Assembly (NCBI GenBank): GCA_035637315.1
Contig: DASPXK010000011.1
Coordinates: 1-5,963, forward strand
From: DASPXK01 sp035637315
GTDB lineage: Bacteria; Chloroflexota; UBA6077; JACCZL01
Direction: 5' to 3'
Length of the DNA: 5,963 bases
Shown here in pieces: positions 1 to 5,875 of this stretch. The first letter of the stretch is position 1, and every line of letters begins with the position of its first letter. The notes below the pieces were generated by a model. The model was not told the origin of the DNA. It saw only the letters and a list, made by a program, of their open reading frames with translations, and searched no databases. A program made the position numbers and the translations under genes.

Positions 1-522
1 CTCGACCTGTCCAAGATCGAGGCTGGCCCGCTCGTCCTCTCGCTCGACGCGTACTCCCTCTCCCAGGTCGTCCAGACGGTCGTCACTGCCACCGAGTCGC
101 TGGCCTCGGAGAAGCGCCTGGCGCTGAGGATCGAGCTGCCGCCTGAGCTGCCCGTCGGCATCGGGGACGATCGGCGGATCACCCAGGTGCTGCTGCACCT
201 GGTCGGCAATGCGATCAAGTTCACCGAGGCCGGCGAGGTCACCTTGCAGGCCACGGCATCGGACGGCGCGTTCGTCGTCTCGGTGCGCGACACGGGGCCT
301 GGAATCTCCGAAGATGATCAGCAGAAAATCTTCGAAGAGTTCCAGCAGGTCGTCACCTCCAGCAGCCGGGAAAAGTCTGGGACTGGGCTCGGCCTGGCGA
401 TCGCCAGGAGGATCGTCGAGCTGCACGGAGGGCGCATCTGGGTCGAGTCAGGCCCCGGCCAGGGCTCGACGTTCTCGTTCACCCTGCCAGTGCGGGTCGA
501 GCGCCAGCCAGATGAGAGATGA
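1..522 (+). CDS. Sensor histidine kinase, C-terminal fragment (5' end outside window)
   Basis: This is the last 173 codons of a histidine kinase open at the left edge, ending in TGA at 520-522. It autophosphorylates a histidine with ATP and passes the phosphate to a response regulator. The fragment opens at the end of the HisKA dimerisation helix (LDLSKIEAG, residues 1-9), so the phospho-accepting His is outside the window. The HATPase_c domain is complete: N box H66 and N70 with K73, G1 box DTGPG at about 97-101, F box FEEF at about 111-114, and G2 box GTGLGL at about 127-132. The first N-box position is His rather than Asn, which is common in this family. It aligns gaplessly with residues 715-887 of the next kinase at about 70% identity (counted by eye), marking a tandem duplication. 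No response regulator follows directly; the next gene has its own promoter. The input domains cannot be seen. Confidence 0.95.
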   Translation, partial: LDLSKIEAGPLVLSLDAYSLSQVVQTVVTATESLASEKRLALRIELPPELPVGIGDDRRITQVLLHLVGNAIKFTEAGEVTLQATASDGAFVVSVRDTGPGISEDDQQKIFEEFQQVVTSSSREKSGTGLGLAIARRIVELHGGRIWVESGPGQGSTFSFTLPVRVERQPDER

Positions 523-584
523 GCGCCGTTAGCCGACTCGGGCCGGGTCGCGTGTCGCAGCGCCCGCTGGAGGCTTCCGCCTGT

Positions 585-613
585 TTGACAGGGGCCGGGT
601 GGCGAGCGATAGT
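585..613 (+). promoter_or_regulatory. Sigma70-type promoter upstream of the second histidine kinase
   Basis: A perfect -35 hexamer TTGACA (585-590) is followed by exactly 17 bp and then GATAGT (608-613), which matches the TATAAT consensus at four of six positions including the key A2 and T6. The predicted start is near 620, giving a leader of about 95 nt to the ATG at 715. In DNA this GC-rich, a perfect -35 at optimal spacing is unlikely by chance. It implies that the second kinase and the genes after it can be transcribed independently of the first kinase. Sigma70-like consensus is assumed for this organism. Confidence 0.6.
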
Positions 614-631
614 AGGGGGCCGCCGGTAGGG

Positions 632-658
632 CTCCTGAGGCCTCCGCGGCCAGGGGAG
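632..658 (+). other. Leader hairpin in the 5' UTR of the second histidine kinase
   Basis: CTCCT (632-636) can pair with GGGAG (654-658, one G-T wobble), and GGCC (639-642) with GGCC (648-651). This leaves a two-by-two internal loop and the loop TCCGC. The hairpin lies about 12 nt after the predicted transcription start and 57 nt before the start codon. No T-tract follows, so it is not an intrinsic terminator. GC-rich DNA makes such hairpins easily, so a regulatory role is only a possibility, and I could not match it to a known riboswitch. Confidence 0.3.
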
Positions 659-700
659 AGGCAACCGGATCACGGTCGAGCGGAGTGCCGCTGTTGCTTC

Positions 701-706
701 GAGGGG
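701..706 (+). promoter_or_regulatory. Ribosome binding site that selects the ATG at 715
   Basis: The purine run GAGGGG (701-706) ends 8 nt before ATG 715-717, a good Shine-Dalgarno distance. The in-frame GTG at 685 gives ten more residues but has only AGCGGA directly against it, with no proper spacing. The ATG is therefore the preferred start. Confidence 0.6.
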
Positions 707-714
707 ATGGGACG

Positions 715-3378
715 ATGCTGGTACGCCACTCGCTCTACGCTGGGCTTCTGACCGGCGCGGGGCTGCTGATTGCCGTTCTTGCGACGCTGCTCTGGCGAAG
801 GCTGGGGTCTGGTGGGGCGCCGGAGTTCTTCCCCTTTGTCTTCGCACCACTCGTCGTGACCGGCGTTGCCGCGGTACGTCTCGCGGGTCCGGCGATCCGC
901 GGGCCGGGCCGCGCCGCGCTGGCCGGCGCGCTGGCGGGACTGGTGACCGCGCTGGTGTCGATGCCGGTGTTCTACCTGGCCATGTTCGTCCAGGTGACGT
1001 ACATGGACCTCCGTCCAACCCCCTGGGACGGCTTTACCCCGATCTGGAATGAAGCGCCGTTCTACGTTCCACGCGACCGTCTCTTCGTCGACCTGCCGTT
1101 CCAGTTGCCGTTCTGGTGGCCGCTAAACCGAGTGCTGGCCCAGGGTGTGAGTGTGTCGCAGATACCGTCGCTGTTCCTGCTGTTCATCCCGATCGGCGTG
1201 GTCCTGTCCGCGGTCCAGGCCTGGCTCTACCACATTATTGTCGGGCGGGCGCGGCTGGACCTCTGGGCGGTGCGGACTATTGCCCGCTACCGGGCCCATT
1301 TTCAGCGCAAGCTCATGCTGGGTTTCGTCATCCTCGGCGTGATGATCTTCGCGGTCGGCTGGCTCGGCTTCGCGATGGTGGAGGAGATGCACCGGAGCCT
1401 GCATGGCGGGAGGGCGATGCAGCACTGGGCAGACCACACCATGCGGATCCAGGCTAATCTGCGGGCGGAGACCGCGGCCCTGACTCGGGTCGGCGGCGAT
1501 ACTAGCGAAGCCAGTCTCCAGGCAATGACATCCGCGGCGAAACTCGTTGCCGATGAGCTGGACCACTTGAAGCAGGTCCCGCCCCCGCTGCATCCGGCCG
1601 ACGTGACCACGATGGTCGGTGTCCCCGATGAGGCGGCGAAGCGGTTGCCGGCCGTGCGGGAGGCAGACGCGCGCTTTGCCGAGCTCAATACCTCCGTCAG
1701 CAGGGTTATCGAGCTGTTTCGCGCCGGCAACACGGCCGAGGCCCAGGCGCAACTGGCTGCGCTGGAGCCGTCGCGGCAAATGGTGGAGGCAGCGCTTTTT
1801 GCGCTGGCCGACGATCTGGACCGAGACCTGGTGGCCTGGATGGCCGAGATGGACAACGCGCGACACCTCCAGGAGCTGGTTATGCTCGTGCTGGTACTTT
1901 TGGCCGCCGGCGTGGCGCTTCCGCTTGGGTACGTGTTCTCCGAGGTCGTCGTGCGGCCAATCGCCGACGTGAGCAAGGGACTGCAGCGCATTGGCTCGGG
2001 TGACTTCTCGTCCCACGTCCAAGTCGAGAACCAGGATGAGCTCGGCGAGCTGGCGCAGCGCGTCAACTCAATGAATGACGAGCTGGCCCGCCTGTACGAC
2101 GAGCTGCAGGCTCGTACCCAGGAGCTAGGGCGGTCCGTCCTGCAGCAGAAGGCGCTCGCGGAGGTCAGTCTGGTGGTCAGCTCCTCGCTGGACCTCCAGA
2201 CGGTCCTCACCACCATCGTGGCCCACGCGGTCCAGCTCTCCGGGACAGACGGCGGCGCGATCTACGAGTTCGACGAGACCAGCCGTGCCTTCGACCTGCG
2301 CACCACCCACCAGATGAGCGAGGAGCTGATCGAGCGGCTCCGCGAGGCGCGAATCCAGCTCGGCGAGACGGCCGTGGGCCGGGCGGCCACCACACGGCAG
2401 GCCGTCCAGGTCCCAGACATCCTGGACGAGCCGGCCTACCCACTTCGCGACGTCATGGCGCGGGCCGGCTTCCGGGCCCTGCTCGTGATACCCCTCCTTC
2501 GTGAGGAGCGGATCGTCGGCGCGCTGGTGGTGCGGCGGAAGGCGCCGGGCGAATTCGACCAGAAAACCGTCGACCTGCTTCAGACCTTCGCCAGCCAGTC
2601 GGTCCTGGCGATCGAGAACGCTCGGCTGTTCCAGGAGATCGAAGAGAAGGGCCGGCAGCTCGAGATCGCCAGCCAACACAAGTCCCAGTTCCTGGCCAAC
2701 ATGTCTCACGAGCTGCGCACGCCACTCAACGCCATCCTGGGCTACGCGGAGCTGATCATGGACGGCGTGTACGGCGAGGCGCCCGAGAAGATCAGGGACG
2801 TCCTTGACCGCGTCGAGAAGAGCGGCCGCCACCTGCTGGGGCTGATCAACGACGTGCTGGACCTGTCCAAGATGGAGGCAGGCCAGCTGACGCTGTCGCT
2901 GAGCGACTACTCGCTCGAGCAAGTTGTGCAGACGGTCTACACGGCCGTAGAGTCGCTGGCGGCCGAGCGGCGGCTCACCCTCAACATGGCGGTGATGCCT
3001 GAGCTGCCCGTTGGCCGGGGCGACGAACGCCGCCTCACCCAGGTGCTGCTGAACCTGGTGGGAAACGCGATCAAATTCACCGAAGCGGGCGAGGTGCGGA
3101 TCGAGGCACGCGCGGCAGACGACGCGTTCGTGGTCTCGGTCTCAGACACCGGCCCGGGCATCTCCGAGGAGGACCAGGAGAAAATCTTTGAGGAGTTCCA
3201 GCAGGCGGATACGACGAGCACCAGAAAGCAGGGTGGTACCGGGCTGGGACTTTCGATCGCCAGGCGGATCGTTGGGCTGCACGGTGGCCGGATCTGGGTG
3301 AAGTCAGCTGTGGGTAGCGGTTCGACCTTTACCTTCACGGTGCCGCTCTCGGCGGAGCGTCGGGAGGTGGCGGTATGA
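715..3378 (+). CDS. Multi-pass membrane sensor histidine kinase (TM-sensor-HAMP-GAF-HisKA-HATPase)
   Basis: An inner-membrane hybrid-free sensor kinase of 887 aa, starting at ATG 715 (GAGGGG 8 nt upstream; GTG 685 is the alternative). By eye there are membrane segments near residues 6-27, 38-58, 68-92, 152-175, 200-222 and 388-408. Arg-rich loops near 56-67 and 177-199 fit an inside location. Residues 223-387 form a mostly helical extracytoplasmic sensor of unrecognised ligand. HAMP spans about 409-461 and a short coiled coil follows. GAF spans about 483-640, then HisKA with phospho-accepting H665 in the motif SHELRTPLN. HATPase_c has N box N780 and N784 with K787, G1 box DTGPG 811-815, F box FEEF 825-828 and G2 box GTGLGL 841-846. 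All catalytic motifs look intact. The stop overlaps the next start (ATGA, 3375-3378), so the following receiver is the likely partner. Four extra N-terminal membrane segments precede the standard TM-sensor-TM unit. The signal sensed is unknown. Confidence 0.95.
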   Translation: MLVRHSLYAGLLTGAGLLIAVLATLLWRRLGSGGAPEFFPFVFAPLVVTGVAAVRLAGPAIRGPGRAALAGALAGLVTALVSMPVFYLAMFVQVTYMDLRPTPWDGFTPIWNEAPFYVPRDRLFVDLPFQLPFWWPLNRVLAQGVSVSQIPSLFLLFIPIGVVLSAVQAWLYHIIVGRARLDLWAVRTIARYRAHFQRKLMLGFVILGVMIFAVGWLGFAMVEEMHRSLHGGRAMQHWADHTMRIQANLRAETAALTRVGGDTSEASLQAMTSAAKLVADELDHLKQVPPPLHPADVTTMVGVPDEAAKRLPAVREADARFAELNTSVSRVIELFRAGNTAEAQAQLAALEPSRQMVEAALFALADDLDRDLVAWMAEMDNARHLQELVMLVLVLLAAGVALPLGYVFSEVVVRPIADVSKGLQRIGSGDFSSHVQVENQDELGELAQRVNSMNDELARLYDELQARTQELGRSVLQQKALAEVSLVVSSSLDLQTVLTTIVAHAVQLSGTDGGAIYEFDETSRAFDLRTTHQMSEELIERLREARIQLGETAVGRAATTRQAVQVPDILDEPAYPLRDVMARAGFRALLVIPLLREERIVGALVVRRKAPGEFDQKTVDLLQTFASQSVLAIENARLFQEIEEKGRQLEIASQHKSQFLANMSHELRTPLNAILGYAELIMDGVYGEAPEKIRDVLDRVEKSGRHLLGLINDVLDLSKMEAGQLTLSLSDYSLEQVVQTVYTAVESLAAERRLTLNMAVMPELPVGRGDERRLTQVLLNLVGNAIKFTEAGEVRIEARAADDAFVVSVSDTGPGISEEDQEKIFEEFQQADTTSTRKQGGTGLGLSIARRIVGLHGGRIWVKSAVGSGSTFTFTVPLSAERREVAV

Positions 3379-3749
3379 GCGGGCGGGTCCTGATCGTGGA
3401 AGACCACGAGGACAATCGTCGCATCGTACGCGACCTGCTGACCAGTGTTGGCTACGAGGTGCTTGAGGCGGTAAGCGGGGAGGAGGGCGTGGCGCTGGCC
3501 GAGGCCGAGCGTCCGGACCTGATCTTGATGGATATCCAGCTCCCGGGGCTCGACGGCTATGAGGCGACCCGCCAGATCAAGGCGAACCCAGCGCTACGCG
3601 AGATCCCGATCATCGCGGTGACCTCCTACGCGCTCAGCGGTGACGACGTCAAGGCGCGCGAGGCCGGCTGTGACGCCTACGTCACCAAGCCGTTCAGTCC
3701 GCGGGACCTGCTGGCCAAGATCCGGGAATATCTACCGAGTAGCCAGTAG
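3375..3749 (+). CDS. Single-domain response regulator (CheY/DivK-like receiver)
   Basis: A stand-alone receiver of 124 aa with no output domain. It accepts a phosphoryl group and should act through protein contacts or as a phosphorelay intermediate in the cytoplasm. The active site is complete: acidic pair E9 and D10, phospho-acceptor D53 (in LMDIQLPG), T83 and K105 followed by P106. The motifs VEDHEDNRR and MDIQLPGLDG resemble the DivK-type receivers often paired with large sensor kinases. The start ATG overlaps the kinase stop by four bases and is preceded by the strong ribosome site GGAGGTGG at 3363-3370, four bases before the ATG, so translation is probably coupled to the kinase. The final codons and the TAG stop lie inside a heptamer repeat array, so the extreme C-terminus (SSQ) may be shaped by repeat growth rather than by function. 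Confidence 0.95.
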   Translation: MSGRVLIVEDHEDNRRIVRDLLTSVGYEVLEAVSGEEGVALAEAERPDLILMDIQLPGLDGYEATRQIKANPALREIPIIAVTSYALSGDDVKAREAGCDAYVTKPFSPRDLLAKIREYLPSSQ

Positions 3750-3770
3750 CCAGGAGCCAGGAGCCAGGAG
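3736..3770 (+). repeat. Heptamer tandem repeat, left arm (CCAGGAG type)
   Basis: Five 7-bp units in register: CGAGTAG (3736-3742), CCAGTAG (3743-3749, contains the receiver stop codon), then three exact CCAGGAG units (3750-3770). The array starts inside the coding sequence and drifts from a TAG-ending unit to a GAG-ending one. It is inverted relative to the array at 3847-3881. It is not CRISPR: the unit is 7 bp and there are no spacers. Confidence 0.9.
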
Positions 3771-3846
3771 TGGACGGACCCCAGACCTGGAAGAAAACTC
3801 GGCCCAAACGTGGCCTCGAGGACGCCCGGGCGCGTGTCTCGCTGAT

Positions 3847-3881
3847 CTCCTGGCTCCTAGCTCCTGGCTCCTGGCTCCTTC
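3847..3881 (-). repeat. Heptamer tandem repeat, right arm (inverted copy)
   Basis: On the + strand the units are CTCCTGG (3847-3853), CTCCTAG (3854-3860), CTCCTGG (3861-3867), CTCCTGG (3868-3874) and the degenerate CTCCTTC (3875-3881). Read on the minus strand they are the same CCAGGAG heptamer as the left arm. Pairing 3743-3770 with 3847-3874 leaves only two mismatches in 28 positions and a 76-nt loop (3771-3846). The array ends four bases before the ATG of the cyclase gene, so it occupies the place where a ribosome binding site would be. No T-tract follows, so it is not a standard intrinsic terminator. Confidence 0.88.
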
Positions 3882-3885
3882 CGCC

Positions 3886-5022
3886 ATGCGAACCCCTCCT
3901 CTGCTCCTGATCGCCGACGACAACCCGATCAACCTGGACATCCTCCAGGCCCGCCTCGCCGGGCACGGCTACGAGATCGCTACGGCAGCCGATGGCGAAG
4001 AGGCGTTGGCGGTGGCTCGCGAGCGGCAGCCAGACCTGGTCCTATTGGACATCATGATGCCCAAGCTGGACGGTTTGGAGGTCAGCCGCCGCCTCAAGGC
4101 GGATTCCGGCCTGCCCTTCATCCCGATCATCATGGTCACAGCAAAGACGGACTCGCAGGATGTTGTGGCCGGTCTCGAGGCCGGCGGCGACGAGTACCTG
4201 GCCAAACCGGTCGACCAGGCGGCGCTGGTCGCCAGAGTCAAGTCGATGCTGCGAATCAAAGCGCTTCACGACACCGTCCAGGAGCAGTCCGCTCGCCTCG
4301 AGGCACAGGCCGGCCAGCTTGCCGAATGGAACCGGGCCCTCGAGCAGCGCGTGGCCGAGCAGCTGGCCGAGCTGGAGCGTGCCAGCCGACTGAAGCGTTT
4401 CCTGTCCCCCCAGCTCGCCGACCTGGTCGTGTCCTCGGGGGACGAGAGCCTCCTCGAGAGCCACCGCCGCCAGATCGGTGTCCTCTTCTGCGACCTGCGC
4501 GGCTTTAGCTCCTTCTCCGAGACGGCCGAGCCGGAGGAGGTGATGGCCATCCTGCGCGAGTACCACGACGCGATGGGCAGCCTGATCTTCGAGTTCGAGG
4601 GCACGGTCGGCCATTTCGCGGGCGACGGGATGATGGTCTTCTTCAACGACCCGCTGCCCTGCCCCGATCCGGCCGCTCGCGCCGTGCGCATGGCCGTCGC
4701 CATGCGAGAACGAATGGGCGCACTCTCGGCGGCCTGGCGCAAGCGAGGAAACGAGCTGGGGTTCGGGGTCGGGATCGACCTCGGCTACGCCACCCTCGGG
4801 AAAATCGGCTTCGAGGGCCGGTTCGACTACACCGCGATCGGCACGGTCGTCACCATGGCCTCCCGCCTATGCGACGACGCCCTGAGCGGCCAGGTCCTGC
4901 TTAGCCAACGGGCGTACGCGGCAGTGGAGGAGCTGGTTGAGGCCGAGACCCTGCCCGACTTGACGCTTAAAGGGTTCGCCAGGCCGGTCCAGGTCGTTAA
5001 CGTGCTGGGCGTGCGCACCTAA
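3886..5022 (+). CDS. Response regulator with class III adenylate/guanylate cyclase output domain
   Basis: A cytoplasmic protein of 378 aa that should convert ATP or GTP to the cyclic nucleotide under control of phosphorylation. The receiver (about 5-122) has acidic pair D11 and D12, phospho-acceptor D55, T85 and K107. A charged coiled coil (about 124-170) leads to RFLSP (171-175) and the class III catalytic domain (about 193-375). Both metal-binding aspartates are present, D203 (FCDLRGFS) and D247 (FAGDGMMVFF), as is R327 (MASRL). Two usual residues differ: H243 where a base-selecting Lys is typical, and T323 where the transition-state Asn is expected. T316 at the second base-selecting position is normal for many bacterial forms. 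The ATG at 3886 is the only sensible start, directly before the first receiver strand, but it has no Shine-Dalgarno sequence; the inverted heptamer array sits there instead. It lies 136 bp after the small receiver and is probably in the same operon, fed by the same kinase. Substrate and product are not proven. Confidence 0.93.
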   Translation: MRTPPLLLIADDNPINLDILQARLAGHGYEIATAADGEEALAVARERQPDLVLLDIMMPKLDGLEVSRRLKADSGLPFIPIIMVTAKTDSQDVVAGLEAGGDEYLAKPVDQAALVARVKSMLRIKALHDTVQEQSARLEAQAGQLAEWNRALEQRVAEQLAELERASRLKRFLSPQLADLVVSSGDESLLESHRRQIGVLFCDLRGFSSFSETAEPEEVMAILREYHDAMGSLIFEFEGTVGHFAGDGMMVFFNDPLPCPDPAARAVRMAVAMRERMGALSAAWRKRGNELGFGVGIDLGYATLGKIGFEGRFDYTAIGTVVTMASRLCDDALSGQVLLSQRAYAAVEELVEAETLPDLTLKGFARPVQVVNVLGVRT

Positions 5023-5100
5023 CCCCCTTCCCTAAAAGGAAGGTGGAGCACGTGAAGAGAGTTCCCCCTTCCCTTTAGGGAAGGGGGCCAGGGGGTTAGG
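5018..5100. repeat. Palindromic intergenic repeat between convergent genes (CCTAACCCCC family); possible bidirectional terminator
   Basis: The outer arms CCTAACCCCC (5018-5027, overlapping the cyclase stop codon) and GGGGGTTAGG (5091-5100) are perfect inverted copies. Inside are two more hairpins: CCTTCC/GGAAGG (5026-5031 with 5038-5043), and the near-perfect palindrome CCCCCTTCCCT (5064-5074) with AGGGAAGGGGG (5077-5087). The two halves look like inverted copies of one element, with the left half missing about 8 bp (TGGCCCCC in the right copy read on the minus strand). The element fills the whole gap between the cyclase and cofE, so it may end transcripts from both sides or shield their 3' ends. 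There is no T-tract in either direction. I recall similar palindromes as dispersed intergenic repeats in other bacteria, but cannot check this here. Confidence 0.8.
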
Positions 5101-5101
5101 T

Positions 5102-5854
5102 TCACCGAAAAAAGTCGAGCTCGCGGGGGCGTACCAGCTCGGTGGCGCGCCCCTCGCCGGACTCGTACTCGTAGCCACGGACGACCGCGGCGGGCACGCG
5201 ATCCAGCTTGCCCATCGCCAGCTCGGCCCCCGATGCCAGTTCGTCGACCACGGCGATCTCGGTCACCACCAGCGTCTGGCCGGCCGAGTCGCGTTGTCCC
5301 CGATAGTCGCGCAGCGGGCGCAGCCCGGCTACGCCGATCGCGACGTTGGTCTGGCCGGTTCGCCAGGGCCGACCGAATGTGTCCGAGATGATCACCGCCA
5401 CCTCAGCCTCGGTCCGCTCTCCGATACCGCGACGGATCCGCTCGGCTGAGGCATCCGGATCGAGCGGCAGCAGCGAGACGACGCCTCGTGATCCCAGGTT
5501 CGATCCGTCCACGCCGGCGTTGGCGCAGATGAAGCCGTGGCTCGTCTCCGAGATCAGGACACCGCGCTCCATTCGGACGATCCGAGCGCTCTCGCGCAAG
5601 GCGACCTCGATCTGGCGTGGGTCGCGCTTGCTGATCTCGGACAACTGGCGAGCGGTATCCGATGGCTCGACCGTCGCCAGATCGACGAGCCGCCCCTCGG
5701 CTTTGGAGACGATCTTCTGGGTGACGACCAGGACGTCCCCGCTCTGGAACCGCTCACCCTGCCGCTCAAAGGCCTCGACGAGCAGCGCCGCCGGCTCGTC
5801 GCCTGGCCGCACCTCCCCTACGCCCCGCACGCCGATGAGCCGAATCTCAACCAC
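5102..5854 (-). CDS. cofE: Coenzyme F420-0:L-glutamate ligase
   Basis: A GTP-dependent cytoplasmic ligase that adds L-glutamate to F420-0 and then further glutamates, at the end of coenzyme F420 synthesis. The 250-aa length fits the stand-alone CofE domain. Family motifs: VVTQKIVSKAEGR (43-55), HGFICANAGVDGSN (106-119), IISDTFGRPWRTGQTNVAIG (155-174), then LRDYRG (181-186) and VTEIAVVDELASGAELAMGK further on. D116, D158 and T159 are likely metal- and nucleotide-site residues by comparison with the archaeal enzyme, from memory. The C-terminal nitroreductase-like domain of actinobacterial FbiB is absent, so that final step, if used, needs another gene. Start is GTG at 5854; there is no alternative start in frame just upstream and no Shine-Dalgarno sequence. 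A TATACT box six bases upstream suggests a leaderless message. It converges on the cyclase gene and no other F420 gene is in the window. Confidence 0.93.
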   Translation of the reverse strand: MVEIRLIGVRGVGEVRPGDEPAALLVEAFERQGERFQSGDVLVVTQKIVSKAEGRLVDLATVEPSDTARQLSEISKRDPRQIEVALRESARIVRMERGVLISETSHGFICANAGVDGSNLGSRGVVSLLPLDPDASAERIRRGIGERTEAEVAVIISDTFGRPWRTGQTNVAIGVAGLRPLRDYRGQRDSAGQTLVVTEIAVVDELASGAELAMGKLDRVPAAVVRGYEYESGEGRATELVRPRELDFFR

Positions 5855-5860
5855 GAGGGG

Positions 5861-5866
5861 AGTATA
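5861..5866 (-). promoter_or_regulatory. Possible -10 box for a leaderless cofE transcript
   Basis: On the minus strand TATACT (5866 down to 5861) lies six bases before the GTG start codon of cofE. Transcription would begin at or next to the start codon, which agrees with the absence of a Shine-Dalgarno sequence. No -35 match is present at the usual spacing; the heptamer array (5876-5910) lies there. A single hexamer is weak evidence. Confidence 0.4.
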
Positions 5867-5875
5867 GGCGAGGAA

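Noticed and set aside
187..216. His in the N box of the first kinase as a sign of a dead kinase
   Set aside because: His at the first N-box position is common in active kinases, and N70, the G boxes and the F box are intact.
570..587. Terminator after the first kinase (AGGC TTCC GCCT followed by GTTTG)
   Set aside because: The stem is only four base pairs and the T run is three bases and part of the TTGACA box.
685..714. GTG at 685 as the start of the membrane kinase
   Set aside because: It has no properly spaced ribosome site, whereas ATG 715 has GAGGGG at 8 nt. It remains possible, adding ten residues before the first membrane segment.
620..714. Riboswitch (cyclic-di-GMP or similar) in the kinase leader
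   Set aside because: Fragments such as GGGACG recall conserved riboswitch pieces, but the ordered conserved core and helices could not be assembled.
1123..2922. Long minus-strand and alternate-frame open frames across the membrane kinase (for example 1123-2022, 1302-2216 and 2125-2922)
   Set aside because: They are antisense shadows of a gene with intact domains. High GC content removes stop codons, and the translations show no recognisable domain, only Arg/Ser- or Leu/Gln-rich runs.
3736..3881. CRISPR array or intrinsic terminator
   Set aside because: The units are 7 bp and contiguous with no spacers, and no T-tract follows the inverted arm.
3640..3885. Upstream in-frame extension of the cyclase gene, adding 82 residues
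   Set aside because: It overlaps the conserved end of the small receiver in another frame, its translation is low-complexity Arg/Pro/Ser sequence across the heptamer arrays, and the receiver domain begins right after the ATG at 3886.
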